Positions 1 through 7,432 are shown, numbered from the stretch's first letter. The stretch is DNA of 16,407 bases from Anaerolineales bacterium (GCA_030606845.1 JAUWFP010000021.1:1-16407); one strand, 5' to 3'. The notes: a model not told the origin generated them from the sequence alone. A program made the numbers and translations.

Positions 1-509
1 CCGATCGTGAAGGCATGTGTGCACAGCATACCGATGAAAGTCAGGGCACCAAAGAGAGTCCATTTCTGAATTGTCTCGGCTTTGCGCAGGAAGATAAAGC
101 TCCAGTAACCCGTCAAGCCAATAGCTGAGATGAACAAGGGGATTGGAAAACCCTCAACCCAGCTGATATAGGGCAGGAACATAAAAAAGCCGCCAATTGC
201 GGGCAGTGCCAAAAGAGCCATGGCCACTGGATAGGTCCATTCTTCGCCCTTCTTGATCTCTTGCGAGATGAGGATCAAGGCAATGCCGGCTACAAAAATG
301 ATCGCCCGCCAGACCGGGTAAAAGAGATCAAAAAGCTTCGGCCCGCTTGCGAAAGTCGGGTTACCAGCTTCGATATGGATGATTAAATCGGTTAGTACTC
401 TTTCTAAAGCTGTTTGCACGATGAATGGGATGACGGCTACCATGAGCAATCCGATGAGGATTGCCACGACCGACATGATCGTACGATTCTTCTGTGGTGT
501 ATCTTTCAT
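1..509 (-). CDS. Polytopic membrane protein A, partial (C-terminus beyond left edge)
   Basis: This frame is open from the left edge to an ATG at 509 (169 codons visible) and is preceded by a good Shine-Dalgarno (AGGAG about 7 nt before the ATG). The N-terminus reads MKDTPQKNRTIMSVVAILIG. About five hydrophobic segments follow: the first after residue 11, then one after YPVWR, one after YPVAM, one around GYWSFIFL, and the last before THAFTI, where the window ends. It is a clear paralogue of membrane protein B at 5732-6580: both have a short polar N-terminus, a GE(E/K)W loop, an LP-containing helix, a WxFxFL segment and a conserved His after a final GxxxxH pattern. I do not recognise the family and assign no activity. 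The gene lies downstream of Crp/Fnr regulator A on the same strand, across a 295-bp gap with a CRP-type box, so it is a likely regulatory target. The real product is probably about 280 residues, judged from its paralogue. Confidence 0.85.
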   Translation of the reverse strand, partial: MKDTPQKNRTIMSVVAILIGLLMVAVIPFIVQTALERVLTDLIIHIEAGNPTFASGPKLFDLFYPVWRAIIFVAGIALILISQEIKKGEEWTYPVAMALLALPAIGGFFMFLPYISWVEGFPIPLFISAIGLTGYWSFIFLRKAETIQKWTLFGALTFIGMLCTHAFTI

Positions 510-546
510 TTTTCTTCTCCTGAGGTTGGTATAAGAATTGCGTGCT

Positions 547-562
547 TGTGACAAGTATCACA
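547..562 (-). promoter_or_regulatory. CRP-type operator upstream of membrane gene A
   Basis: On the minus strand this reads TGTGATACTTGTCACA, a perfect match to the CRP consensus TGTGA-N6-TCACA. Its centre is about 45 bp before the ATG at 509. A possible -10 (TATACC, 533 to 528) follows, so the box would overlap the -35 region. It could support activation or repression. The obvious binder is the regulator at 805-1494, whose recognition helix keeps the R-E-x-V-x-R pattern of CRP. Confidence 0.6.
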
Positions 563-659
563 TAAAGTCTCCGATAAGTTGTTGCTTTAACGCAAACATT
601 CTCCTCGATGAGGGATGCAGGTTTTTGGGTAAGGGCTCTATGTTTCTGCGGGGAGCAAG

Positions 660-675
660 CCTTCTTTAAAGAAGG
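660..675. repeat. Perfect 16-bp palindrome CCTTCTTTAAAGAAGG
   Basis: A 16-bp perfect palindrome lies in the 295-bp gap between regulator A and membrane gene A. No T-tract follows on either strand, so it is not a standard terminator. Its core TTCTTTAAAGAA resembles the palindrome at 6653-6666 near the paralogous pair, which suggests an operator. The rest of 510-804 holds the CRP-type box and no convincing gene. Confidence 0.4.
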
Positions 676-804
676 GAGAAGGCAAGCGAGCCGGCTATCT
701 CTTATCGTCGCTGGTTATCCTGAAGTAAAAAAACTGTTATCAATGATGGGGGTTAGGGAGCACTATGTAGAGTCAGGTGTGGAAGAATGGCTGTCTTTCA
801 ACAT

Positions 805-1494
805 CTAGTCCGTCTGATGGGGACCGGCTAAAGCAGAGAGCCCTTCCTGATCCGTGATCGAGAACTCTGTGCGGGTGATATGGATCAGTTTCTCGTCTGA
901 GAAACGGTAGAGAATCCGGCACACCATCTCACGGGTTGTCCCAACATAGGCGGCCATCGTATCGAGGGTGAGGTCGCGTGCCACCGGATCATCACCTGTA
1001 CCACCATAGCGTTCGAGCATCAAGTTCGCGAGACGTCCGGCGACAGGTTGGAAGGCGAGGCTTTCCACGATGTTGCTGGCTTGTTTCATGCGCATAACGA
1101 GCAAACCACATAGAGACCAAAGTGCCTCCCCGTTGGCAATTAGAAAGGGAAGCAGGTCCTCGCGCGACCAGGATACTAACGAGCCTGATTTAACGCCCTG
1201 CAGGGAGACGGGCATGGCGGAATTTTTATCGAAGAAACTTAATCCCCAGAATACATCACCCTCGGTGAGCGTGAGGACGACCAAGTTGCGGCCTTCCTCG
1301 GATTCCTTAACCGCGTGGAGTGTTCCCTCTATCACCAGAATCAGATATGGCCATAGCTCGCCATGTAAGGTGACAAATTCACCCTTATCAAATCGTCGCC
1401 GACGCGCCAATGATGTGATTTCCGTCATACGGGCATCATCGAAGTGTGCGAAGGGATTCGTCTCTTTTAGCAGCTTCTGAAGGTCCGTCAACAC
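805..1494 (-). CDS. Crp/Fnr-family transcriptional regulator A
   Basis: A 229-residue protein, normal length for Crp/Fnr. Residues about 15-125 form the cyclic-nucleotide-binding-like beta-roll, about 126-150 the dimerisation helix, and 170-215 the winged helix. The recognition helix GTTREMVCRIL keeps R188, E189 and R193, the CRP positions that read TGTGA half-sites. The phosphate-binding cassette (VFWGLSFFDKNSAMP, 81-95) lacks the FGEL...RSA residues that bind cAMP in CRP. There are no N-terminal cysteines for an FNR-type Fe-S cluster. The effector is therefore neither obviously cAMP nor oxygen by the FNR route. The start is a GTG with GGGAG 4 nt upstream; no ATG is available in frame between it and the upstream stop. 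It is a paralogue of the regulator at 6710-7405, sharing WPYL, FQPVAGRLA, MAA..GTT..MVC and RTEF..TD. Confidence 0.92.
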   Translation of the reverse strand: MLTDLQKLLKETNPFAHFDDARMTEITSLARRRRFDKGEFVTLHGELWPYLILVIEGTLHAVKESEEGRNLVVLTLTEGDVFWGLSFFDKNSAMPVSLQGVKSGSLVSWSREDLLPFLIANGEALWSLCGLLVMRMKQASNIVESLAFQPVAGRLANLMLERYGGTGDDPVARDLTLDTMAAYVGTTREMVCRILYRFSDEKLIHITRTEFSITDQEGLSALAGPHQTD

Positions 1495-1525
1495 ATTGCT
1501 CCCAGGTTCGTCTGTGCGATCAATC

Positions 1526-1557
1526 TTGTGCCCAGTGGATAAGGAACTTTAGCACAA
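1526..1557. promoter_or_regulatory. Inverted repeat TTGTGC-N20-GCACAA upstream of regulator A
   Basis: TTGTGC (1526-1531) and GCACAA (1552-1557) face each other across 20 bp in the promoter region of regulator A, 32-63 bp before its GTG. Half-sites contain TGTG as in CRP boxes but the spacing is too wide for one dimer. It may be an autoregulatory site or chance. Confidence 0.2.
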
Positions 1558-1704
1558 AACGGTTGATTTCTCCATTTTACACATATCACCGATGCGGGCA
1601 GGGTGATTGGTAAACTGGATCAACGTTCCAATGGAAGGGTTAAATCTCTACAGCTCCACCCGTACCATGGAATTCGTATGCGAATTGGAGGCAGCGGCAA
1701 TAAC

Positions 1705-3561
1705 TTACGGAGTAACCCGCGACTGTCCCTTAAATTGGCTCATGTAGAGCTTGTGGTAGAAACCACCTTGCGCCAGCAGCTCATCATGCGTGCCGCGCTC
1801 GATGATGCGCCCGTCGTCGATGACGAGAAGCTTGTCGGCGCCGCGGATGGTGCTTAAGCGATGGGCGATAACAAAGCTGGTGCGTCCCTCCATAAGCCGG
1901 GACAGCGCTGCTTGGATGCGGACTTCGGTGCGAGTATCTACACTGCTGGTAGCTTCATCCAGAATTAATATATCGGGGTCGGAGAGGATGGCGCGGGCGA
2001 CGGCCAGCAGCTGGCGCTGTCCCTGACTTAAATTGCTGCCGCGCTCGGAGAGTTGAGTGTCGTATCCCTGGGGTAGTCGGCTGATGAACGGATCAGCGTC
2101 TGCCAACTTCGCAGCCGTGATACATTCCTCGTCGCTAGCATCGAGCCGACCGTAACGGATATTTTCCATCACCGATTCGGAGAAGAGGAAGGTATCCTGA
2201 AGAACGATGCCCAATTGACGGCGCAAACTCGCTTTCTGCACCTGGCGGATGTTATGCCCATCGATGGAGATTGCACCGTCGTCAACGTCATAAAAACGAG
2301 TGAGCAGGTTAATCATGGTTGTTTTGCCTGCCCCGGTTGGTCCTACTAACGCAATGGTTTCCCCGGGCTGCGCCGTTAGATTCATGTCCTTGATAACGGT
2401 CACATCAGGATAATAACCGAAGTTGACGTTTTCAAAGACAACCTTCCCGAGGACATCATCCAGGGCGATGGCATCTGGTTGATCGGCGAGTTCCGGCACT
2501 ACGTCGATGATCTCAAAGATGCGCTCTGCGCCGGCCAAGGCGGACTGGATCTGGTTGTAAAGGTTTCCTAATTGCCGCAGTGGTGCGGCAAAGCGACGGG
2601 AATACGTATAAAAGGTAACGATGGTGCCGATGGTGGCTAAACCCTGAAGTACCATCCAACCGCCCAGGCCGGCCAGGATAGCGATATTGACGTTGCTGAG
2701 GATGCCCATCAAGGGGGGGATCAACAATGCGTACGTTTGCGCCTTTATGCCAACTTTGCGCACCTGCTCATTTGCAACGTCGAAATCGGCGAGAGCGGTT
2801 GTTTCTTGACTGAACGCTATGATGACGCGCTGCCCGCTGATCATTTCCTCAAGCTTACCGTTCAATTTGCCGATGTCCTGCTGATACTTTCGGAAACTTT
2901 GGCGTGTGCGCTTGCCCACAAAACCAACCAACCAAAGCATAAAGGGGAAAATAATCATCGAACCAAGAGCGAGCCAAAAATTGATCGCAAACATCATCAC
3001 CAGAATTCCGACCAGCGTGAGCACTCCACCGAACAGGTCCGTCACATTCTGGGAAAGCACACGGTTGATGGCGTCCATGTCGTTCGTCAGACGGCTCATG
3101 AGCTCACCGTGGGGGTGTCGGTCAAAAAAGCTGATCGAGAGTGTCTGCAAATGTTCAAATAACTTTCGGCGAAGGTCGCGCATCGCTCGTTGGGATATCC
3201 TGGCCATAACCAAGCCCTGGGCTGATTGGGCCAGCCACACGCCAATAAATGCAGCCAGCATTATCAGAGCGATATTCAAAAGTCCTGTCAGGTTGTGCGT
3301 GGCGATGGATTTGTCTATGGCTACACCGATAAGGTAGGGGGTGAGGAGACTCAGCAGCGTGCTTATGGTTACGAAGAGGAACACGGAAATAAAGGACCAG
3401 CGATAGGGCAGCAACGTGGCGAGCAAGCGGCGCAGTGTGCCCCGTACGTCGCTGGCTCTTTCGATCCGCGCCCGTGTGCCTCTGCCGCCCGGACCCGGCA
3501 TACCGGTGTCTGCTTGGGGAGTTGGTTGACGAGAAGGTTTGACGGTTGCTTGATTAGTCAT
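1705..3561 (-). CDS. ABC exporter half-transporter with consensus catalytic residues
   Basis: A membrane domain with six helices (about residues 50-340) is followed by an ATPase domain (about 370-610). ATPase motifs are Walker A GPTGAGKT near 407-414, a Q-loop (VLQDTFLF), a signature LSQGQ near 511 that departs from LSGGQ, Walker B LILDEATS with the catalytic Glu, and a switch His (IAHRLST). The open frame extends to a GTG at 3579, but I place the start at ATG 3561 because GGAGG sits 5 nt upstream; this gives 618 residues. The ATG overlaps the stop of the upstream ABC gene in ATGACTAA (8 bp), so translation is probably coupled. The N-terminal 40 or so residues are polar, Pro/Gly-rich and probably disordered. 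With its partner it should form a heterodimeric exporter of the TM287/288 and BmrCD type, often multidrug or lipid-linked. The substrate cannot be read from sequence. Confidence 0.93.
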   Translation of the reverse strand: MTNQATVKPSRQPTPQADTGMPGPGGRGTRARIERASDVRGTLRRLLATLLPYRWSFISVFLFVTISTLLSLLTPYLIGVAIDKSIATHNLTGLLNIALIMLAAFIGVWLAQSAQGLVMARISQRAMRDLRRKLFEHLQTLSISFFDRHPHGELMSRLTNDMDAINRVLSQNVTDLFGGVLTLVGILVMMFAINFWLALGSMIIFPFMLWLVGFVGKRTRQSFRKYQQDIGKLNGKLEEMISGQRVIIAFSQETTALADFDVANEQVRKVGIKAQTYALLIPPLMGILSNVNIAILAGLGGWMVLQGLATIGTIVTFYTYSRRFAAPLRQLGNLYNQIQSALAGAERIFEIIDVVPELADQPDAIALDDVLGKVVFENVNFGYYPDVTVIKDMNLTAQPGETIALVGPTGAGKTTMINLLTRFYDVDDGAISIDGHNIRQVQKASLRRQLGIVLQDTFLFSESVMENIRYGRLDASDEECITAAKLADADPFISRLPQGYDTQLSERGSNLSQGQRQLLAVARAILSDPDILILDEATSSVDTRTEVRIQAALSRLMEGRTSFVIAHRLSTIRGADKLLVIDDGRIIERGTHDELLAQGGFYHKLYMSQFKGQSRVTP

Positions 3562-5302
3562 CCCGCCCTCCACCGTCACCGCCCAATTGAGAATCGTAGA
3601 TTTCCTGGTAAATGGGGCTGGAGGTCATCAGCTCGGTGTGGGTGCCTTCAGCGGCGATTTGTCCTCTATCCAGCACAACGATCTTATCGGCGTTCAGTAC
3701 GGTGCTGATGCGTTGAGCGATGACGAAAGTCGTGCTCTCGGTCATCAACTTGTCCAATGCCGTTTCTATCAAGACCTCGGTTTCCACGTCTACGGCGCTG
3801 GTGCTGTCATCCAGAATCAGGATCTTAGGCCGAATTAATACTGCGCGGGCGATGGCAAGCCGCTGTTTTTGTCCACCGGAGAGGTTGACTCCCCTTTGTC
3901 CTAGAACCGTATCGTATTTATTAGGGAAGGACATGATGAAATCATGGGCTTGAGCGGTCTGGGCTGCGGAGATGACTTCTTCATCTGGCGCGTCAGGGCG
4001 GCCGTAGCGAATGTTGTCACGGATGGTTCCGCTGAACAGCACCGTCTCTTGAAGCGCGATGCCGGTTTGAGCACGTAACAGCGCTAGCGGCAAGTCGCGC
4101 ACATCGATGCCGTCCAGGGTTACGCATCCTTTTTCAACGTCGTAATAGCGAGGTATCAATTTAACCAGGCTGGATTTGCCCGATCCAGTTGCGCCAAGAA
4201 TGGCGACCGTCTGGCCCGGTTCGGCCACGAGATTGATATCTCTGAGGACCGGTTCACCGGAAGCGTGGTTGTAGCTGAAATAGACATTTTCGAAGGCGAC
4301 TCGACCCTTTACGCCGTCCAGCGTCCGCGTTTGTGAACGATCCTGCACATCAGCAGCGCTATCCAAGACTTCATAGATGCGAGCTGAGGAGGCGTCGGCA
4401 GCGGAAAGTGGACCGACCATACCGCCCAGCATCAGCATCGGGAAGAGGGAGTAGGATAAATAATTGATCGAAGCGACGAGCTCTCCCACGGTGAGATCTC
4501 CCTGGATGACCATGTTTCCGCCCAGCCAAACAACGCCCACGATTCCTATGTTCACCAGGAACATCATCGTTGGGATCAGCAGGGCTAGGAGCTGCATAAC
4601 GCGGATATTCTCGTTCATCAGGGTGATGTTCACACCATCGAAGCGCGTATTTTCATGCTCTGAACGTACGAAGGCTTTGACCACGCGCACACCCGCCAGG
4701 TTCTCCTGTAAGACCTGGTTTAACTTATCCAACTTCTTCTGAACAGCCAGAAAGATCGGTTGGGCTTTAGCGCCGATGACCCAGATCAGCCCCCAGATCA
4801 GGGGTGTGAGCGCTAGCATTAATAAGGCAAGTTGCCAACTGGTCAGAATCAGCATCACGATGCTGCCGATCATCCAGAGTGGTGCGCGCGTGAGGATCCG
4901 CAAAGACATCTGCACGATCGTCTGCACCTGGTTGACATCGCTAGTGGTGCGCACCATCAATTGACCGGTTTGGATGTGATCCAGGTTGCCAAATGAAAAA
5001 GTCTGGATTTTTCGGACGATGGTGCTGCGCAGGTCTGCGCCTGTCCCTTGCGCCACGCGCACCGAGAACACCGTATTGCCGACGGAGAATCCAGCGCTGA
5101 GGATGGCTGCACCGAGCATCAGGAGGGAAGTAGTGAGGATGGTGTGTAGATCGTGATTTTGAATGCCCTCGTCAATGACCCGCTGAGTTAAGCGCGGGAT
5201 CGCCAGGTCTGCGGCCACTACGCCTAGCAGCAACGCCATAGAGATGATGGCTTCTTTTCGATAAGGGCTGACAAAGGACAGTATTCGTCGGAAAGATTTC
5301 AT
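3554..5302 (-). CDS. ABC exporter half-transporter with degenerate catalytic site
   Basis: 582 residues: six membrane helices (about 15-300) and an ATPase domain (about 335-570). Walker A is GATGSGKS at 370-377 and the Q-loop is Q418. The signature LSGGQ (474-478) is perfect. Walker B reads LILDDSTS, with Asp499 where the catalytic Glu should be, and the switch position is Gln530 (IAQRIST) instead of His. Its own Walker site would therefore hydrolyse poorly, while its intact signature completes the active site of the partner at 1705-3561. Such asymmetry is established for heterodimeric type IV exporters. The ATG at 5302 has no strong Shine-Dalgarno, but the MKSFRRIL start fits the family. It is the first gene of a two-gene operon. 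Confidence 0.93.
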   Translation of the reverse strand: MKSFRRILSFVSPYRKEAIISMALLLGVVAADLAIPRLTQRVIDEGIQNHDLHTILTTSLLMLGAAILSAGFSVGNTVFSVRVAQGTGADLRSTIVRKIQTFSFGNLDHIQTGQLMVRTTSDVNQVQTIVQMSLRILTRAPLWMIGSIVMLILTSWQLALLMLALTPLIWGLIWVIGAKAQPIFLAVQKKLDKLNQVLQENLAGVRVVKAFVRSEHENTRFDGVNITLMNENIRVMQLLALLIPTMMFLVNIGIVGVVWLGGNMVIQGDLTVGELVASINYLSYSLFPMLMLGGMVGPLSAADASSARIYEVLDSAADVQDRSQTRTLDGVKGRVAFENVYFSYNHASGEPVLRDINLVAEPGQTVAILGATGSGKSSLVKLIPRYYDVEKGCVTLDGIDVRDLPLALLRAQTGIALQETVLFSGTIRDNIRYGRPDAPDEEVISAAQTAQAHDFIMSFPNKYDTVLGQRGVNLSGGQKQRLAIARAVLIRPKILILDDSTSAVDVETEVLIETALDKLMTESTTFVIAQRISTVLNADKIVVLDRGQIAAEGTHTELMTSSPIYQEIYDSQLGGDGGGRDD

Positions 5303-5463
5303 AATTTGTTTGGCAAGTCGTTAAGCACTTACTCAGGGATATCGTTCTGAACGATTCCTTCGGCTCCGCTCAGGACAGACTCCGGGAGAGAGGAATCTCG
5401 GCAATACATAGTAATTCGCTGGGTTAGGCTAGATGGTTCGTCACTCCGCGTATCAGAAAGATA
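5303..5463. other. Intergenic leader of ABC exporter operon with repeat-like segment
   Basis: The ABC exporter promoter should lie here, but I see no convincing -35/-10 pair near the start codon. The stretch 5353-5397 has 7-bp inverted arms (GATTCCT and AGGAATC) around a segment containing CTTCGGCTCCGCTCAGGAC. That resembles the short dispersed intergenic repeats common in environmental genomes, but copy number cannot be judged from one window. Confidence 0.3.
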
Positions 5464-5634
5464 ATGCAGCGGGGGGACGGAGTAGTAACGTTGCTAATTA
5501 TAGGTCAAGCCCTTCACTACTGGGAGGGTAGCGTCAACCCTTTCTTAGAGATGTCCTTTTCATTCAGCATAGAAGGAAGGTGGGGATTACAGATCATATT
5601 ACTCTTGGTGGGTTTTACTATCCTTGCCATTTAA
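5464..5634 (+). CDS. Possible small membrane protein or gene remnant, 56 residues
   Basis: An ORF from ATG 5464 to TAA 5634 ends 2 nt before a strong terminator hairpin (5637-5665). Its C-terminal third is hydrophobic (LQIILLLVGFTILAI), preceded by a plausible soluble or loop segment (ALHYWEGSVNPFLEMSFSF). The frame is open back to 5428. An internal ATG at 5551 would give a 27-residue single-pass peptide. The Shine-Dalgarno is weak (AGAAAG near the ATG) and I see no clear promoter, so this may be a functional small membrane protein, the tail of a decayed gene, or chance. The placement against the terminator is the main argument for it. Confidence 0.3.
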   Translation: MQRGDGVVTLLIIGQALHYWEGSVNPFLEMSFSFSIEGRWGLQIILLLVGFTILAI

Positions 5635-5636
5635 GC

Positions 5637-5665
5637 AAAAGGGGCTGAGTTTTCCAGCCCCTTTT
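5637..5665. terminator. Bidirectional rho-independent terminator
   Basis: Perfect 11-bp arms AAAAGGGGCTG (5637-5647) and CAGCCCCTTTT (5655-5665) enclose a 7-nt loop. A run of U follows the stem on either strand, so it should work in both directions. On the minus strand it ends membrane gene B, about 65 bp past its stop. On the plus strand it would end any transcript through the small ORF at 5464-5634. Confidence 0.85.
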
Positions 5666-5731
5666 GGGTGTGTTCTTGTGTTGATCCCACCCGTGGGTTA
5701 TGAGTGAACCGGGTTGTCAGGATTCCCTCTT

Positions 5732-6580
5732 CTAGGTTGCCGGATCTTGCTTCCCGAGCAGACTCGCTTTGAAAGCTGGGATTAGGAGGAAGATCGTGAG
5801 TAATACGCCCAGGGTTCCTGCGACTAAGAAATCGGATGTCTGCATCCTGATGATGTGCGTTGGATAGTTGGCGACAATCACTGTCACACCGGCAATCAGC
5901 CCCAACCACCAACCGGATTGTTTGCGCGAGGCCAATAACGGTATGGCCATGATGCACATCACAAAGGCGATGAAGTTCATTGGCGCTTCAAACCCATAAA
6001 TGGTTATCATAGGATCGGTGAACATAGGTCTGTCTGGTCGTTCCATCAATCCCTTCACGCCGTGATTAACCAGGACAATGATATGGGCAGGGACAATGCC
6101 CAACATGGTGAAGACGAAGAACCGGGCAGTTTTTTCGATGCGACTGCCCACCTTCAAAAACAAAAATGTCCAGAAGGTAATCAAGCCGAGCAAAAGAAGA
6201 AGCGCGGCCGGCGCAGATTTCCCGAACTGGACTAAAAATGGCAGGGAGGTGTATATCCCGAAAAGCGTTGGAAATGAGATGCAGCTGAGGGCCACAGGCC
6301 ATGCCCATTTTTCTCCTTTCCAAAGGGGATAGGCGATTAGTACGAGGGTGATGCCGGCAACGAGGTCAATTCCTCGAAAAATGATGAAAAATGTTGGCAA
6401 CAGAACCCCAGCAAGCACCATGCCTGGTTGTGTGGGTATGAGGCTGGCAATCTTTTCCGTCAATACGTCTAGTGTGGATTGGATCAGGGTAGGTCCGAAT
6501 ATGACGACAAAAAGCCCAAAAACTACAGCTAGAATAGCCATTGCCCGGCGGGCGCCGATCGAGTCACTTACTTCGTTCAT
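5732..6580 (-). CDS. Polytopic membrane protein B, paralogue of protein A
   Basis: An integral membrane protein with roughly eight hydrophobic helices. The N-terminus is cytoplasmic-like and polar (MNEVSDSIGARR). A longer frame reaches an ATG at 6625, but that start has no Shine-Dalgarno, whereas ATG 6580 has AGAGGAG about 9 nt upstream and aligns with the start of membrane protein A; this gives 282 residues. Shared features with A are the GEKW loop after helix 3, LPF in the next helix, WTFLFLKV, and TMLGIVPAH. The family is unknown to me. It is divergent from Crp/Fnr regulator B with a 129-bp shared control region, and the same pairing at the left edge makes a functional link to a Crp/Fnr regulator likely. 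A terminator follows. No enzymatic motif is visible; a sensor or transporter role would be a guess. Confidence 0.88.
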   Translation of the reverse strand: MNEVSDSIGARRAMAILAVVFGLFVVIFGPTLIQSTLDVLTEKIASLIPTQPGMVLAGVLLPTFFIIFRGIDLVAGITLVLIAYPLWKGEKWAWPVALSCISFPTLFGIYTSLPFLVQFGKSAPAALLLLLGLITFWTFLFLKVGSRIEKTARFFVFTMLGIVPAHIIVLVNHGVKGLMERPDRPMFTDPMITIYGFEAPMNFIAFVMCIMAIPLLASRKQSGWWLGLIAGVTVIVANYPTHIIRMQTSDFLVAGTLGVLLTIFLLIPAFKASLLGKQDPAT

Positions 6581-6652
6581 CTTTTCTCTCTCCTCTTGGA
6601 AGATAATATGGTGGGATCCCTTCATTTATGGCACCAAAACAGGTAAATTGCA

Positions 6653-6666
6653 TTTCCTTAAGGAAA
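6653..6666. promoter_or_regulatory. Perfect 14-bp palindrome between membrane gene B and regulator B
   Basis: TTTCCTTAAGGAAA is a perfect dyad in the 129-bp divergent region. It overlaps the position expected for the -35 of regulator B (17 bp upstream of GATAAT at 6676-6681), which suits a Crp/Fnr autoregulatory operator. The core TTCCTTAAGGAA matches TTCTTTAAAGAA at 660-675 in 10 of 12 positions. Confidence 0.5.
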
Positions 6667-6675
6667 GATTATTGA

Positions 6676-6681
6676 GATAAT
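6676..6681 (+). promoter_or_regulatory. Probable -10 element of regulator B
   Basis: GATAAT matches the sigma-70 -10 consensus in five of six positions. It lies 28 bp before the chosen ATG at 6710. The -35 is poor (TTTCCT) and falls inside the palindrome at 6653-6666, which would fit a regulated promoter. Confidence 0.35.
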
Positions 6682-6709
6682 TGAGAGGCTCATCTAAAAA
6701 GGGTTGCCG

Positions 6710-7405
6710 ATGGAACGAATTACCGAATTAATCGCCGGCGTGTCTGAGTTTGCAGGTCTAAGCGACCAGGAGCGATTAGAACTGGCTCAAGTTGCAGTTC
6801 GGAAAAGCTATGAGAGAAATGAATATATTGCCCATTATGGGGATGTTTGGCCGTACCTGTTTGTGGTTGATACTGGACTCATCAACGTTGTGAAGGTATC
6901 AGCAAAAGGCCGCATCCTGGGTGCACTCCAGGTACAACCCGAGCAGGTTTTTTGGAGCCCTACTCTTTTCGATGAGGGTCCCTTGCCGGCAGCTCTTGAA
7001 GTGAAGGAGAGAAGCTCGATATATCTGTGGCATGGAAGCTACATACTTCCGCTTGTGCAGAGAAATCCGGAAGCTTTATGGGCGTTGTGTCTGATGCTGA
7101 TGAGACGGATTCGACAGGCTAGCGATTTTATCGAGGATCTGACCTTCCAACCGGTCGCCGGCCGGTTGGCCCGCTTAATCATCACTCAGTTTGCAGATAG
7201 CGCCGACCTCCGCATCGCTCGTGAGCAGACGCTGGATGAAATGGCGGCCATGATTGGCACAACCCCTGTGATGGTGTGCAAGGTATTATCCCGATTCGCG
7301 GGAGATGGTCTGATTACAGTGAATCGGACCGAATTCGAAATGACCGATAAGGCTGCACTTGAAAAAATTGCTAATCTTGATAGTGGAGCTAAGTCGGAAG
7401 TCTGA
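6710..7405 (+). CDS. Crp/Fnr-family transcriptional regulator B
   Basis: 231 residues with the same layout as regulator A: a ligand-binding beta-roll (about 12-120), a dimerisation helix (MRRIRQASDFIEDL, 131-144) and a winged helix (about 170-215). The recognition helix reads GTTPVMVCKVL. Pro and Val replace the Arg and Glu that CRP and regulator A use, so it should bind a different operator. The cassette that binds cAMP in CRP is also altered (VFWSPTLFDEGPLPA), and FNR-type N-terminal cysteines are absent. I chose ATG 6710, with AAGGG 6 nt upstream, over the in-frame TTG at 6704. It is divergent from membrane gene B, with a palindrome between them, and converges on the histidine kinase gene. 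Confidence 0.9.
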   Translation: MERITELIAGVSEFAGLSDQERLELAQVAVRKSYERNEYIAHYGDVWPYLFVVDTGLINVVKVSAKGRILGALQVQPEQVFWSPTLFDEGPLPAALEVKERSSIYLWHGSYILPLVQRNPEALWALCLMLMRRIRQASDFIEDLTFQPVAGRLARLIITQFADSADLRIAREQTLDEMAAMIGTTPVMVCKVLSRFAGDGLITVNRTEFEMTDKAALEKIANLDSGAKSEV

Positions 7406-7432
7406 GGATGGTGATATTAAGCGAATTCCAGA

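Noticed and set aside
608..808. 66-residue plus-strand ORF between membrane gene A and regulator A
   Set aside because: No ribosome-binding site, low-complexity composition for a protein, and it runs into the stop of regulator A; the palindrome at 660-675 explains the structure better.
1671..1686. Hairpin AATTCG-TATG-CGAATT after the ABC exporter stop
   Set aside because: Only 6 bp, AT-rich and not followed by a T-tract, so too weak to call a terminator.
5497..5502. TATAAT (minus strand) as promoter of the ABC exporter operon
   Set aside because: A perfect -10 but almost 200 bp from the start codon and with no -35 at a workable distance.
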